From: Saltatorellus ferox
GTDB lineage: Bacteria > Planctomycetota > UBA1135 > GCA-002686595
Assembly: GCA_007751475.1 (NCBI GenBank)
Contig: CP036434.1
Span: forward strand, 2,418,001 to 2,482,000
Direction: 5' to 3'
DNA: 64,000 nt
Shown here: piece by piece, positions 7,988 to 16,518 of the stretch
How positions within the stretch are numbered: position 1 is the stretch's first letter
Layout: each line of letters begins with the position of its first letter
The notes under the pieces: generated by a model
Databases searched by the model: none
What the model saw: only the letters and a program-made list of their open reading frames with translations
What the model was told of the DNA's origin: nothing
Translations under genes and position numbers: made by a program

Positions 7988-9103
7988 TCAGCGGGGCGGG
8001 GCCATGCTCGCGAGGAACTCCGCCTCGCTGAGCCGCCCGTCGTAGTCGATGTCGAGCATGTTCAGCACGCTCTTCAGTCGAATGGGATTGAAGGAGCGGC
8101 CTTCGAGTCGCTCCAGATCCTCCAGCTCGACGAAGCCGTCGTTGTCGATGTCGAGGCGACGGAAGGGCGGGACCGGGCCGGCGATCCGCGGCGGGTGGGA
8201 ATCGCCCATGTCCTGGACAGCGCCGAAGAGGTCGAGCACCGTGCTGGCGCCGGGCATCACGGGCTTGGGGGCTGCGCTGCTCCCGCCGAGCGGGCTCAGG
8301 TACGACGCGAGCCGATCGAGTTCATCGACGCCGAGCGTCTTGCTGCCGTCGACGTCCAGACGAAGGAAGACGTCCTTGCTCTCGAATACGCGTGCTTCCT
8401 GATCGTAGTCCCGCAGGATCGTCTCGAACTCGAAGCGACTGATCGCGCCGTCCCCGTCGGTGTCGTAGGCCACGCGAAGCTGCCCCGCGTTTCTCCGGCG
8501 GGGCGCGCCGTCCAGGTCGGCGAGCACTGGCTCGACGATGCGCCGGTTCTTCGACGCCTCCTCCTCGACGTAGCCGCTGAACTCTTCGAACGTCATCCGG
8601 CCGTCGTTGTCCTTGTCGAAGAAGCAGAACCGCGGCGCGTCGAAGCGCATCGATGCGGCGGCCTCGCGGAACGAAATCCATTCACTGCTGTCCGCGTCGG
8701 CGACGCTGAACCAGAGCTTCTGCTGGCGCTCGGGTGGGTGGCCGAAGACCGGGTTGTTCGGATCGTCCAGGCCACCGAGGGGGCCATTGCCCGTCCGGTC
8801 GCCGTCCGGGTTGGTCGTGGGCGCGCCATAGGCGCCGCCTGATCGGCGGATCGCGTCGATCGCAGTGGGCTTGCCGATGCCCCGCGGAATCGACGGGCCC
8901 GTGGCCGCCCCCCTCTTCGAGCGTGGCTTCCCTCCTGCACGGCCTCGCTGGGGCAAGGCGCTTCCCGCTGCGCCGGTGACCGGGTCGGCCCCAGGGACCG
9001 CTGCGTGGGCCGCTCCGGAAGAAATGGTCGCGGGGAGGCCCAGCGAGAGGACCAGCGCGGCGGAAAGGGCGATCTGACGGGGCGTGGGGCCTTTGCGAAG
9101 CAT
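7988..9103 (-). CDS. Secreted protein with six EF-hand-like calcium-binding motifs
   Basis: 371 residues from the ATG at 9103, chosen because it is followed directly by a signal peptide (ALSAALVLSLGLPATISSGAAHA); the frame stays open upstream but without a signal. Acidic loops of EF-hand type repeat along the protein: DADSSEWISFRE, DKDNDGRMTFEE, DTDGDGAISRFE, DVDGSKTLGVDE, DIDNDGFVELED and DIDYDGRLSEAE. Six loops suggest a calcium-dependent secreted or periplasmic protein; the function is unknown. It is transcribed away from the symporter gene's terminator. Confidence 0.8.
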   Translation of the reverse strand: MLRKGPTPRQIALSAALVLSLGLPATISSGAAHAAVPGADPVTGAAGSALPQRGRAGGKPRSKRGAATGPSIPRGIGKPTAIDAIRRSGGAYGAPTTNPDGDRTGNGPLGGLDDPNNPVFGHPPERQQKLWFSVADADSSEWISFREAAASMRFDAPRFCFFDKDNDGRMTFEEFSGYVEEEASKNRRIVEPVLADLDGAPRRRNAGQLRVAYDTDGDGAISRFEFETILRDYDQEARVFESKDVFLRLDVDGSKTLGVDELDRLASYLSPLGGSSAAPKPVMPGASTVLDLFGAVQDMGDSHPPRIAGPVPPFRRLDIDNDGFVELEDLERLEGRSFNPIRLKSVLNMLDIDYDGRLSEAEFLASMAPPR

Positions 9104-9149
9104 GACGGAAGTATCGGCCGGATCAGGGCGACGGGGGAGGGTCTGACAC

Positions 9150-9190
9150 GAAAAACGGCCCGGAGGTCCCAGCGGGAACCTCCGGGCCGC
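9150..9190 (-). terminator. Rho-independent terminator of the symporter gene
   Basis: Read on the minus strand: a GC-rich stem (GCGGCCCGGAGGT pairing with ACCTCCGGGCCGT, loop around CCCGCTGGG), followed directly by TTTTT. It lies 20 bp past the stop of the symporter gene at 9211. Confidence 0.85.
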
Positions 9191-9210
9191 GCGCCCGCAG
9201 GCGTCAGCCG

Positions 9211-11010
9211 TCACGCGCCGGGGGTCTGCTTCATCTCGCCCGACTTCTTCTTGGCCACGTACTCGTCCAGCTGCGCCTTGACCTTGCCCGACAGAAGGAT
9301 CACCCCGAGGACGTTGGGGATGGCCATGCCGAGGATCATCAGGTCACCGAAGTTCAGGACCGCTTTCGCCGTGATGACGGAGCCGAGGAACGTGAAGGTC
9401 AGGAAGAGCGCCTTGTAGAGGAGTCCGAGGCCGTCTCCGAAGAGCCAGGCGAAGCAGCGCTCGCCGTAGTAGGACCACGAGATCATCGTGGAGAACGCGA
9501 AGAGGGCGACCGCGATGCTGAGGACGTAGGGGAACCAGCTCAGGGTGGTCCCGAAGGCCTGGCTCGTGAGGGCCGCGCCGTTCTTGGAATCGATGAAGTT
9601 GGCGAACTGGGTCAGCTCACCGGCTTCGTCGACCCGCACGTAGGCATCGGTGATCACGATCACGAGGGCGGTCATCGTGCAGACGATGATGGTGTCGATG
9701 AGCGGCTCCAGAAGGGCCACGATGCCTTCTCGAACCGGGTACTCCGTCTTGGCAGCGGAGTGTGCGATCGCCGCGGAGCCCACGCCCGCTTCGTTGGAAA
9801 ACGCGGCCCTCTGGAAGCCGACGATCAGGACGCCGACGATGCCGCCGAGGGCGGCGTCGGGGTTGAACGCCCCGTCGATGATCGTCTGGAAGGCGGGGCC
9901 GACATGGCCGACGTTGGAAAGAATCACGAAGAGGCAGGCAGCCACGTAGATCCCGCACATGAGCGGCACGATCTTGGACGCAACGTCCGCGATCCGGCGG
10001 AGGCCGCCGAGGATGACGGCGCCCACGGCCACCGTCATGATGGCGCCGTAGATCCAGCCGTTCTCACGCACGCCGTCGGCGTTCTCGCCGAAGAACGAGA
10101 CCGTTTCCCCGATGGCGCCGAGGGACTGGTTGACCTGGAAGCTGTTGCCGCCCGCCAGCGACCCTCCGATGCAGAGGATCGCGAACATGACGGCGAGGAC
10201 CTTGCCGAGGCCGCCCATGCCCTGCTCCTTCAGACCGTGGGAGAGGTAGTACATCGCGCCGCCCATCACGCTGCCGTCGCTGCGCGTCTGGCGGTACATC
10301 TGGCCCAGGGAGCACTCGGTGAACTTGGACGCCATGCCGAGGAAGCCCGCGAGGATCATCCAGAGCGTCGCGCCCGGTCCACCGAGGGAGATGGCGATGG
10401 CCACGCCCGCGATGTTGCCGAGTCCGACCGTGGCGGAGAGCGCGGCGGAGAGCGCTTCGAAGTGGCTGACTTCGCCCTCCTCCGCGAGATCGGGATCGTC
10501 CCACTTGCCCCGGGTCACCGCGATCGCGTGCCCCACGAGGCGGAGCTGGACGAAGCCCATCCGCACGGTGAAGAAGATCGCGCCGAGGACGAGCCAGAGC
10601 ACCGCGAAGGGAATCGTCTGCTGGCTGAACGTCTTCTCGCCGTTCGTGAACGGAATCGCGGTCGGCGAGACGCCGGTCGTCCCGGGAATCGGGATGGGGA
10701 AGAAGAAGATGCCCTCGATGACGGTGTTGACCGCCGTCATCTTCTTGTCGACCGTGGTCTGCCAGTCTTCTCCGCTGTCCTGCGAGACGCTGTCTTCCAC
10801 GACGTCCGAGACGGCGCCAGCGGCGTTCTGGACGGCGTCCGTGGCTTCTCCTGCGGCGTTCTCGACCGCATCGACGGTCTCCTGGAGGGCTCCATCGGCC
10901 TCCTGGGAGGCCGGCGCGTCGGCGTGGGAAGAGGCGGCGGCTGGGCTCGAAGCTGCGGCGCAGAAAAGCGACAGGACGAGCGGGATCAGCAGACGATGGG
11001 GGGATCGCAT
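9211..11010 (-). CDS. AGCS-family sodium:alanine (amino-acid) symporter
   Basis: Start taken at 11010, where a signal-like sequence (RLLIPLVLSLFCAAASSPAAA) begins. The first about 100 residues form an exported, Ala/Asp-rich extension with repeats of the type ETVDAVENAAG/DAVQNAAG, likely amphipathic, which is unusual for the family. The transporter proper follows with the AGCS hallmarks SATVGLGNIAGVAIAISLGGPGA (in shorter blocks), GMASKFTE and FQRAAFSNEAGVGSAAIAHSAA. It imports small amino acids using the sodium gradient at the inner membrane. A terminator follows. Confidence 0.9.
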   Translation of the reverse strand: MRSPHRLLIPLVLSLFCAAASSPAAASSHADAPASQEADGALQETVDAVENAAGEATDAVQNAAGAVSDVVEDSVSQDSGEDWQTTVDKKMTAVNTVIEGIFFFPIPIPGTTGVSPTAIPFTNGEKTFSQQTIPFAVLWLVLGAIFFTVRMGFVQLRLVGHAIAVTRGKWDDPDLAEEGEVSHFEALSAALSATVGLGNIAGVAIAISLGGPGATLWMILAGFLGMASKFTECSLGQMYRQTRSDGSVMGGAMYYLSHGLKEQGMGGLGKVLAVMFAILCIGGSLAGGNSFQVNQSLGAIGETVSFFGENADGVRENGWIYGAIMTVAVGAVILGGLRRIADVASKIVPLMCGIYVAACLFVILSNVGHVGPAFQTIIDGAFNPDAALGGIVGVLIVGFQRAAFSNEAGVGSAAIAHSAAKTEYPVREGIVALLEPLIDTIIVCTMTALVIVITDAYVRVDEAGELTQFANFIDSKNGAALTSQAFGTTLSWFPYVLSIAVALFAFSTMISWSYYGERCFAWLFGDGLGLLYKALFLTFTFLGSVITAKAVLNFGDLMILGMAIPNVLGVILLSGKVKAQLDEYVAKKKSGEMKQTPGA

Positions 11011-11095
11011 GGGCGTCGGGGAGGGATGTGGAAAAGAGGGGGCCGCGCAGTTTGCCAAAACCGGAGCCCCATCGGAGGTCCCGCGTACCGGACGC

Positions 11096-11869
11096 TTACT
11101 TCGAGCGTCGCTTGGGCAGCCCGCCCGCGATGCGTCCGGTGAACATGAAGGTGCCCTCGATCCGCATTCCGGGCTGGGGCGGAGGGTGTCCATCGCAGTG
11201 GAGTTGCCAGGGCGACAGAAAGAGCAGCAGCGGTCGATCGGGCGCGTCGCAGATCGCGATTTCGACCGGCTCCGAGGTGAGTTCGTTCTGGATCCGGCGG
11301 ATTTCTCGGATCCTGAGGGAGACGTCGCAGCAGCCGCCGGGCTCGTCGGGTGACCCGAGCGGGCGAATGTACGCGCCCGCGGGGCGATCGAGGATCGAAG
11401 CGGGCTCGACCTCCTCGTTGGCGATCACCCGCTCCACGTGAACGGCGAACCCGGCGACGCTGACCGCCAGCACGTGGCCAGGCGAGACCCTCGATCCGAG
11501 ACGGCGTGCGTCCGTGATCCAGGTCGAGAGCCGGTACGCACCCCCGGGCTCATCGTCTTCGGCGGGCCCGATCGGCGGTGAGGCCCATCCCGAGAGCAGC
11601 GCATCGAAGGGGCTGTCGGGCTGGCGGACGATCGAGGTCACGGCGAGCCGAAGCCGGTGGGGGACCTTGAAATGCGGTGTGAGGGTCCAGAACGAGCGAT
11701 CTGGAGCGCGGTCCGCGCGGAGTTCCAGCCCGCTCCCGAGGGACAGCGTGCGGTGGTCTGCGGGGTCACCCCGCCAGGCGGCGGCCTCTCCGCGCGTCCG
11801 GACGATATCGACCAGGTCCTCCTCACCGATGGCTGGCGAGAATCCAATGCATTCGAGCAGGAAGTCCAT
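11096..11869 (-). CDS. Hypothetical protein, 257 aa
   Basis: No family recognised. There is no signal peptide or membrane helix. The first residues (MDFLLECIGFSP) are followed by a region rich in short beta-like stretches. A C-terminal part contains PAGAYIRPLG, DVSLRIREIRR and PGMRIEGTFMFTGRI, which could be a beta-barrel domain. It is divergent from the lipoprotein gene at 11896, with 26 bp between the possible starts. Codon use matches its neighbours, so I take it as a real gene. Confidence 0.6.
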   Translation of the reverse strand: MDFLLECIGFSPAIGEEDLVDIVRTRGEAAAWRGDPADHRTLSLGSGLELRADRAPDRSFWTLTPHFKVPHRLRLAVTSIVRQPDSPFDALLSGWASPPIGPAEDDEPGGAYRLSTWITDARRLGSRVSPGHVLAVSVAGFAVHVERVIANEEVEPASILDRPAGAYIRPLGSPDEPGGCCDVSLRIREIRRIQNELTSEPVEIAICDAPDRPLLLFLSPWQLHCDGHPPPQPGMRIEGTFMFTGRIAGGLPKRRSK

Positions 11870-11895
11870 GGGGTGCGGCCGGATACCATGTATCG

Positions 11896-13341
11896 ATGGC
11901 CTTGCTGACCGACATTCTAGGGACTGCGCGACCCGCGCGAGACCCTCTTCTTCATGCCCGGGTGACCTCGGACCCGGTCTTACGCTTTCGATGCGGCGCG
12001 GCCCTGGCGATCGGGGCGGCTTTCGGCTGCCAGGGCCCCTCGCCAGAGGCGGAGGCCGTCCGCGTGAAGGACGTCGCGGCGGCCGATCCCGGCCGGGCTC
12101 TGGTCGAGCGACTGGCTGGAATCGACGTGCTTCACGTGGACCTCTGGGAGAGCGGCGAGCGAGCCGCGAGGATCGAGGGTCTGGCGCAGCTCGATCGCAC
12201 CCCTTCGGTCGCGGGCGGCTACGCGCTGGCCGGTCGCCCCGTCAGGCTCTCGTTCCTCCACGATCCCGACGCCGATGCCGCGGCCGATGGGTCGCTTCGA
12301 CGGGTGGTGGTCGAGCTGAACTGGCTCGGGGTGGACGCGAGCGCCCTTCCTGCGGCCAGCGTTCCAGCCTCGGTCGAGCCGCTGCTCCGCGGTCTGGATC
12401 CGGCCGATCGCGCGACGCTCGTTGTCCACACGGCCGGCGGTCGTCCATGGGACCTCGGCCTCGCGCCGCTTTCCTACCACGCCGAGCAGCTGCGCGAGAT
12501 GGCTCTCGCCGAGGACGCTGCGCGAAGCGCCGCCATTCCTTCCGCCGCGCCGTTCGCGGACTCGGAGCCCGCCGGCGATGCTCTCCAGCGGGCCGCGCTC
12601 GATCCCTTCCTTCGCTTCTGCGAGGCCGAGCTGCTCGTGCGTCGTCCGGACGTGCAGCAGCCGTACGGTGCCTCGCCCGCCAGCGTCTGGTTCGGCGACG
12701 TCGTCGCCATCGATCCGGGACCCGACGGCGCGGCGCTCCGATGCCTTTCGGGCCTGATGCACCGGCTCTTTCTCGAGGACCTGCCCGGGGGTGTGGCGGC
12801 CGAAGAGGCGGAGCGCGCTCACACGCCGAGTCTCGACGAGGACTGGGCGGTGCCGCGCTTTCTGGCCCTGCGCGAGATGATGGGGAAGGAAGCGTTTCGC
12901 GGCCTCCTTCGCGCCTTCGTGGATGCCCATCGCGGCGGGAAAGCCGTGACCTGGGATGACCTGGCGACGGCCGCCGAGGCCGTCGCGCCGGACCTCGGCG
13001 CGCGCTTCGTTCGAGCCTGGCTGCGGAATCCGTCGGAGGCGCGCGTGAAGACCCGCTGGCGCTACGACGAGGCGCGCGGCCGAGTGCTCCTCCGCGTGGA
13101 CCAGGTGCATGAGCTTCAGGGCGGCCAGGTCGCGCCGGCCTTTCCATTCCTTCTGCCGGTGAGCATCACGGACGCAGCCGGCAACGTGACCCGGGAGGTG
13201 CTGGAGATCGACAAGCGCCGTGACCTCCTCGAGATCGACGCGCCGACGCTGCCCGTGCGCTTCGACGTGGACCCGGACGAAACCCTTGCTCCGCTCCTGA
13301 CGCTGGAGCCATCGGACCCCGAGGATCCAGAAGCCCGTTAG
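11896..13341 (+). CDS. Lipoprotein with C-terminal resemblance to M1 aminopeptidases, lacking HEXXH
   Basis: The lipobox is IGAAFGC at about residue 48 from the ATG at 11896; an in-frame GTG at 11962 would give a normal-length lipoprotein signal and may be the true start. The C-terminal third (LREMMGKEAFRGLLRAF, then the acidic and aromatic stretch DLGARFVRAWL, then a beta-rich end with VDPDETLAPLL) follows the order seen downstream of the catalytic domain in M1 peptidases. No HEXXH zinc motif is visible, so enzymatic activity is unlikely. Its TAG stop overlaps the GTG of the next gene (TAGTG). Confidence 0.55.
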   Translation: MALLTDILGTARPARDPLLHARVTSDPVLRFRCGAALAIGAAFGCQGPSPEAEAVRVKDVAAADPGRALVERLAGIDVLHVDLWESGERAARIEGLAQLDRTPSVAGGYALAGRPVRLSFLHDPDADAAADGSLRRVVVELNWLGVDASALPAASVPASVEPLLRGLDPADRATLVVHTAGGRPWDLGLAPLSYHAEQLREMALAEDAARSAAIPSAAPFADSEPAGDALQRAALDPFLRFCEAELLVRRPDVQQPYGASPASVWFGDVVAIDPGPDGAALRCLSGLMHRLFLEDLPGGVAAEEAERAHTPSLDEDWAVPRFLALREMMGKEAFRGLLRAFVDAHRGGKAVTWDDLATAAEAVAPDLGARFVRAWLRNPSEARVKTRWRYDEARGRVLLRVDQVHELQGGQVAPAFPFLLPVSITDAAGNVTREVLEIDKRRDLLEIDAPTLPVRFDVDPDETLAPLLTLEPSDPEDPEAR

Positions 13342-13877
13342 TGATCCTCGGCGACGCCACAGCCCCGGGCCGTCCTGACACGACGTTCGCGACTCCACCG
13401 AAGGAGCTGCGGCGCGCGTATCGGAGTCTCGTTGCGGACGTCAAGCTGGCGCTCCTCTCGGAGATCGGCGCTCGTTCGGTGTTCGATCACATCGCGCGGC
13501 GCGCGCGGGATCCTGAGCTGGCGGTGGTCGCGAAGCAGCTGAACGAGGACGGGATCTGGCTCGTGGCCCGCGTTCAGGAGCTCATCCGCAGCATGGGAGG
13601 AAAGCCGCGCCGTACGAGTTTTCGGCGACGTGCGCTGGCGCGCGTTCTCGTGCACGGCGTCCCGATCACAGGGCCGCGGCCCGCCCTGCGCCTGATCCGT
13701 CACGCCGAGGAAACCGTGGCGCGCTGGTACGCGCAGTACGCGCTCTTCCTCGTCCGCATCGGCGATCATGAGCGGGCCCAGGCCTTCGAAGACCTGCGCG
13801 CCATCAAGATCCGGCACGCCCAGACGATCGGCGCCTGGGTGGACAACATCGGCCGAGGTCACGGCCGCTCCTTCTGA
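13341..13877 (+). CDS. Ferritin-like four-helix protein, hypothetical
   Basis: 178 residues, nearly all helical, with a long-spaced pattern of Glu and His residues (SEIGARSVFDH, LIRHAEETVARWYAQYALF, FEDLRAIKIRHAQTIGAWVDN) suggesting a ferritin-like four-helix bundle. It starts at a GTG that shares one base with the previous stop, so translation is probably coupled. It is followed 10 bp later by the AhpD-like gene, which suggests a joint role in oxidant handling. The fold assignment is inference from pattern, not a recognised family. Confidence 0.6.
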   Translation: MILGDATAPGRPDTTFATPPKELRRAYRSLVADVKLALLSEIGARSVFDHIARRARDPELAVVAKQLNEDGIWLVARVQELIRSMGGKPRRTSFRRRALARVLVHGVPITGPRPALRLIRHAEETVARWYAQYALFLVRIGDHERAQAFEDLRAIKIRHAQTIGAWVDNIGRGHGRSF

Positions 13878-13887
13878 GTCTCCCGCC

Positions 13888-14487
13888 ATGCCCTGGATTC
13901 GCACCATCTCCGTCGACGAGGCCACGGGGCGCCTCGCCAGGACCTACCAGGCCGCCATCCAGCGCGCGGGGCGCGTCTTCGGCATCCTGCGTGCCCAGAG
14001 CCTGTCGCCGCCGATCCTCGATGCGTCGATGGGCCTTTACCAGAAGATCATGTACGCGGCCGAGGGAATCAGCCGCCGCCAGCGCGAGATGCTGGCGACG
14101 GTCGTGAGCCAGGTGAACGCGTGCCACTACTGAACCTGTAGCCACGCCGATGACCTCCGTGTCGAGGTCGACCGGGAATGGTCCGAGCAAGAGGAGAGCG
14201 AGCGCGCTGCGTTCGTCGAAGGCATCCGCGTGGGCTGGCGCTCGCTGTCTGGAATCAGCGCGGAAGATCGCGCCCTCTGCGTCTTCGCCGAGGCGCTCAC
14301 GCGCGAGCCGGCGGGAATGCGCGAGTCGCACGTGCAGGCGCTGCGCGCCGAGGGTTTCGATGACGTGGCGATCCACGACGCGATCCAGGTGATCGCGTAC
14401 TTCAACTACATCAACCGCATCGCAGACGCGGTCGACGTCGAGCTGGAGCCCGAGTACCCGCCGCATCCGAGGGACGCTGACCGTTGA
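13888..14487 (+). CDS. AhpD/CMD-like peroxidase-related protein with in-frame TGA; probable selenoprotein (CxxU)
   Basis: The reading frame from ATG 13888 runs to TGA at 14131-14133, then continues in the same frame to a second TGA at 14485-14487. Read through, it gives 199 residues. The first half ends VSQVNACHY and the second resumes TCSHA, later HDAIQVIAYFNYINRIAD: both halves match carboxymuconolactone decarboxylase/peroxidase-related proteins end to end. The TGA is codon 82, at the place of the second Cys in the family's CxxC redox motif, giving C-H-Y-U. A hairpin follows at a SECIS-like distance. The alternative is a Cys-to-stop pseudogene. It overlaps the next gene by 4 bp. Confidence 0.78.
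14147..14175 (+). promoter_or_regulatory. Candidate bacterial SECIS hairpin
   Basis: The stem GACCTC (14152-14157) pairs with GAGGTC (14164-14169) around the six-base loop CGTGTC, which contains GT near its 5' side. An outer CCG/CGG helix (14147-14149 with 14173-14175) can extend it past a small internal loop. The apical loop starts 24 bases after the TGA at 14131-14133. Bacterial SECIS elements are hairpins inside the coding region just downstream of UGA, with a G-U in the apical loop. This was found by eye and not folded by computer. Confidence 0.55.
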
Positions 14488-15449
14488 GCGCGAACTTTCA
14501 CGTACCCGGGCTCGATGCGAGCGAGCCGCAGCCCGCGCTTCTGCTCCACAGCGATCCGTCGGAGCTGATGGTGGTGCTCGAGGCGTGCCCTGGGCTTCGC
14601 TGGAGAGCGGCGTCCAGCGGACCGGAAGTCCTGGCGGCGCTGGAGGCTCACCGGCCAACGGTCGTCTTTTCGCTGAAGCACTCGGGCTTCCCCGGCGACG
14701 AGCATCGGCCCGCGATCATGGCGCCGTCGGTGCGCTGGTTCCACGTCGGCGGCTCCGGCGTCGATCATCTCGCGGGCTACGACTGGAGCCGGGTGACGAT
14801 GACGACCTGCGCGGGCGTGCTGGCGCCGTTCCTGGCGGAGCGCGCGGCGGCGGCGCTCTTGTATCTCTCCACTCGTCTCGACGAAACGGTGCGTTCGACG
14901 GCCGAGCGGCGGTGGGAGCCCACGCGGTTCGCGTCGCTCCAGGGAAAGACCGCGGTGATCGTCGGCGCGGGGGCGGCGGGCACGGAGCTGGCGCTGCGCC
15001 TGCGGCCCTTCGGGCTGCGGCTCGTCGGCGTGCGGGCGAGCGGCGAGCCGCATCCCGCCTTCGACGAGATGCATGGACCGGGCGCGCTGGCCGAACTTCT
15101 GCCGCGCGCCGATGTGCTGTCGCTGCACGTGCCGCTGAACGCTGCTACCCGGCATCTGATAGGCCAGGCCGAGCTGGAGCGTCTGCCCGCGGGCGCGATC
15201 CTCTTGAACTCCGCCCGCGGCGCGGTCCTGGAGGAGCGGGCGCTCCCCGGCGCGCTCGACCGAGGGCTCGGAGCCGCCTGGCTCGACGTCTTCGAGGTCG
15301 AGCCGCTGCCGGTGTCGAGCCCGCTCTGGTCGCACCCCCGCGTCTTGATCACGCCGCACCAGGCGGATCAGGTCGGAGACTATCCGATGCGTTTCGCCAG
15401 GCGATTCGCGGAACTCTGGGCGGAGCTTACCGCCCGCCGTCCGCGATGA
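14484..15449 (+). CDS. D-2-hydroxyacid dehydrogenase, NAD(P)-binding
   Basis: A D-isomer-specific 2-hydroxyacid dehydrogenase. It has the nucleotide-binding stretch VIVGAGAAGTELALRL (residues about 155-170), then HVPLNAATRHLIG, NSARGAVLEE (catalytic Arg), DVFEVEPLP (catalytic Glu) and ITPHQAD (catalytic His). Length is normal at 321. The substrate cannot be predicted. The start is TTG at 14484, inside the stop of the AhpD-like gene (TTGA overlap), so the two are almost certainly co-translated. Confidence 0.87.
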   Translation: MSANFHVPGLDASEPQPALLLHSDPSELMVVLEACPGLRWRAASSGPEVLAALEAHRPTVVFSLKHSGFPGDEHRPAIMAPSVRWFHVGGSGVDHLAGYDWSRVTMTTCAGVLAPFLAERAAAALLYLSTRLDETVRSTAERRWEPTRFASLQGKTAVIVGAGAAGTELALRLRPFGLRLVGVRASGEPHPAFDEMHGPGALAELLPRADVLSLHVPLNAATRHLIGQAELERLPAGAILLNSARGAVLEERALPGALDRGLGAAWLDVFEVEPLPVSSPLWSHPRVLITPHQADQVGDYPMRFARRFAELWAELTARRPR

Positions 15450-15461
15450 GGGCGGCCCCGA

Positions 15462-16439
15462 TCATTCGAGTACCACCTCGATCGCGTCCGTGAAGTTCGA
15501 GGTGATCGTGGGATTTGCGTCCCGGAACCAGCACTGGAAGTTCCAGCTTTCGCCGGCCGCTCCGACGACGGGCCCGGTCGGCTGGGGGATCTGCGTCAAG
15601 TCCACCGTGACGGCGATTTCACCCGTGGCACCTGAGTTCTGAATCTGGCCGATGAAGCGTCCCACGGCGCCGCCGACGCAGAGGTTGCCCTGGCTGCCGC
15701 CCGGGTTGGCCGCGAAGCCCTGGGTGCTGGAGACGATGAAGAAGCCAAAGCTGGAGGTCGGCAGAGCCGACGCCAGCAGGCCGAGGTCGTTGTTCGCGAC
15801 GAAAGGCGAACCGGTGGCACGCACCGTCCCGGAGGCGCCCGACGAGTTCGGTACGGCGGGCCCGCAGTAGTTCGTGCCGAACATCGGTTCGAAGATCGCG
15901 ACGTCCGGAAGGGAGAACTCGATGAAGTTGCCGGCGCCGAAGAAGCCGAAGTTGTAGGAGGTCCACGTCGAACTCGGCCAGGAGCCGAGTTCGGTCGTGA
16001 TGTCGGTCGAGCTGAACAGGGTGCCCGTGCTATCGCCTGCTTCCAGGGTCACTCCGCCGCCGTTCATGGCAGGCGCGTTCATCATCTGAATCCGATCGGC
16101 CACGGGGAAGTCGTTGATGATGCCGACCTGGCCGCCGGTGAGCATCTCGCGGTAGCCGCCGATCTCGACGTAGGAGGCCGCGCCGTCGATCGTGTAGTTC
16201 GTGTACTGGCCGGCGACGAGGTCCATCCCGGGGACGGACACCTCGACGTGCAGAAGCGCAGCATCGCCGACGACGACGGTGCTGAAGACGCCTCCACCGG
16301 AGGGGTTGGCCGTCACGACCACGCCTGTCGCCTCCAGAATGATGTCTCCGGCGGCCGCTGTGGGGGCAAGAAGGAGCGCGAAGGCGGTGCAGGCGAGAGC
16401 GCCGAGGCGGCCGGTTCGAGTCGGGATGAGGTGCTTCAT
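15462..16439 (-). CDS. Secreted protein with lineage-specific C-terminal domain (copy A)
   Basis: A signal peptide is at the start (LGALACTAFALLLAPTAAAG). The mature N-terminal half is beta-rich with no recognised family. From about residue 190 to the end comes a domain also found at the C-termini of three other proteins in this window: an early YC, then NSSG, LPTSSFGFF, PGGSQGNLCVGGAVGRF, WNFQCWFRD and SNFTDA near the last residues. Its constant terminal position suggests a sorting, anchoring or adhesion role, but this is inference. Confidence 0.72.
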   Translation of the reverse strand: MKHLIPTRTGRLGALACTAFALLLAPTAAAGDIILEATGVVVTANPSGGGVFSTVVVGDAALLHVEVSVPGMDLVAGQYTNYTIDGAASYVEIGGYREMLTGGQVGIINDFPVADRIQMMNAPAMNGGGVTLEAGDSTGTLFSSTDITTELGSWPSSTWTSYNFGFFGAGNFIEFSLPDVAIFEPMFGTNYCGPAVPNSSGASGTVRATGSPFVANNDLGLLASALPTSSFGFFIVSSTQGFAANPGGSQGNLCVGGAVGRFIGQIQNSGATGEIAVTVDLTQIPQPTGPVVGAAGESWNFQCWFRDANPTITSNFTDAIEVVLE

Positions 16440-16518
16440 GGCCCGTACGATACCCTCCCTTTCTTTTCCTGGATAGTTTCCGGAGGGTTTCGGGCGGATG
16501 GGGATCGATCCCAGGCCT

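Noticed and set aside
9760..11142. 460-codon plus-strand frame opposite the symporter
   Set aside because: Asp/Glu/His/Arg-rich translation without hydrophobic core; shadow of the transporter gene.
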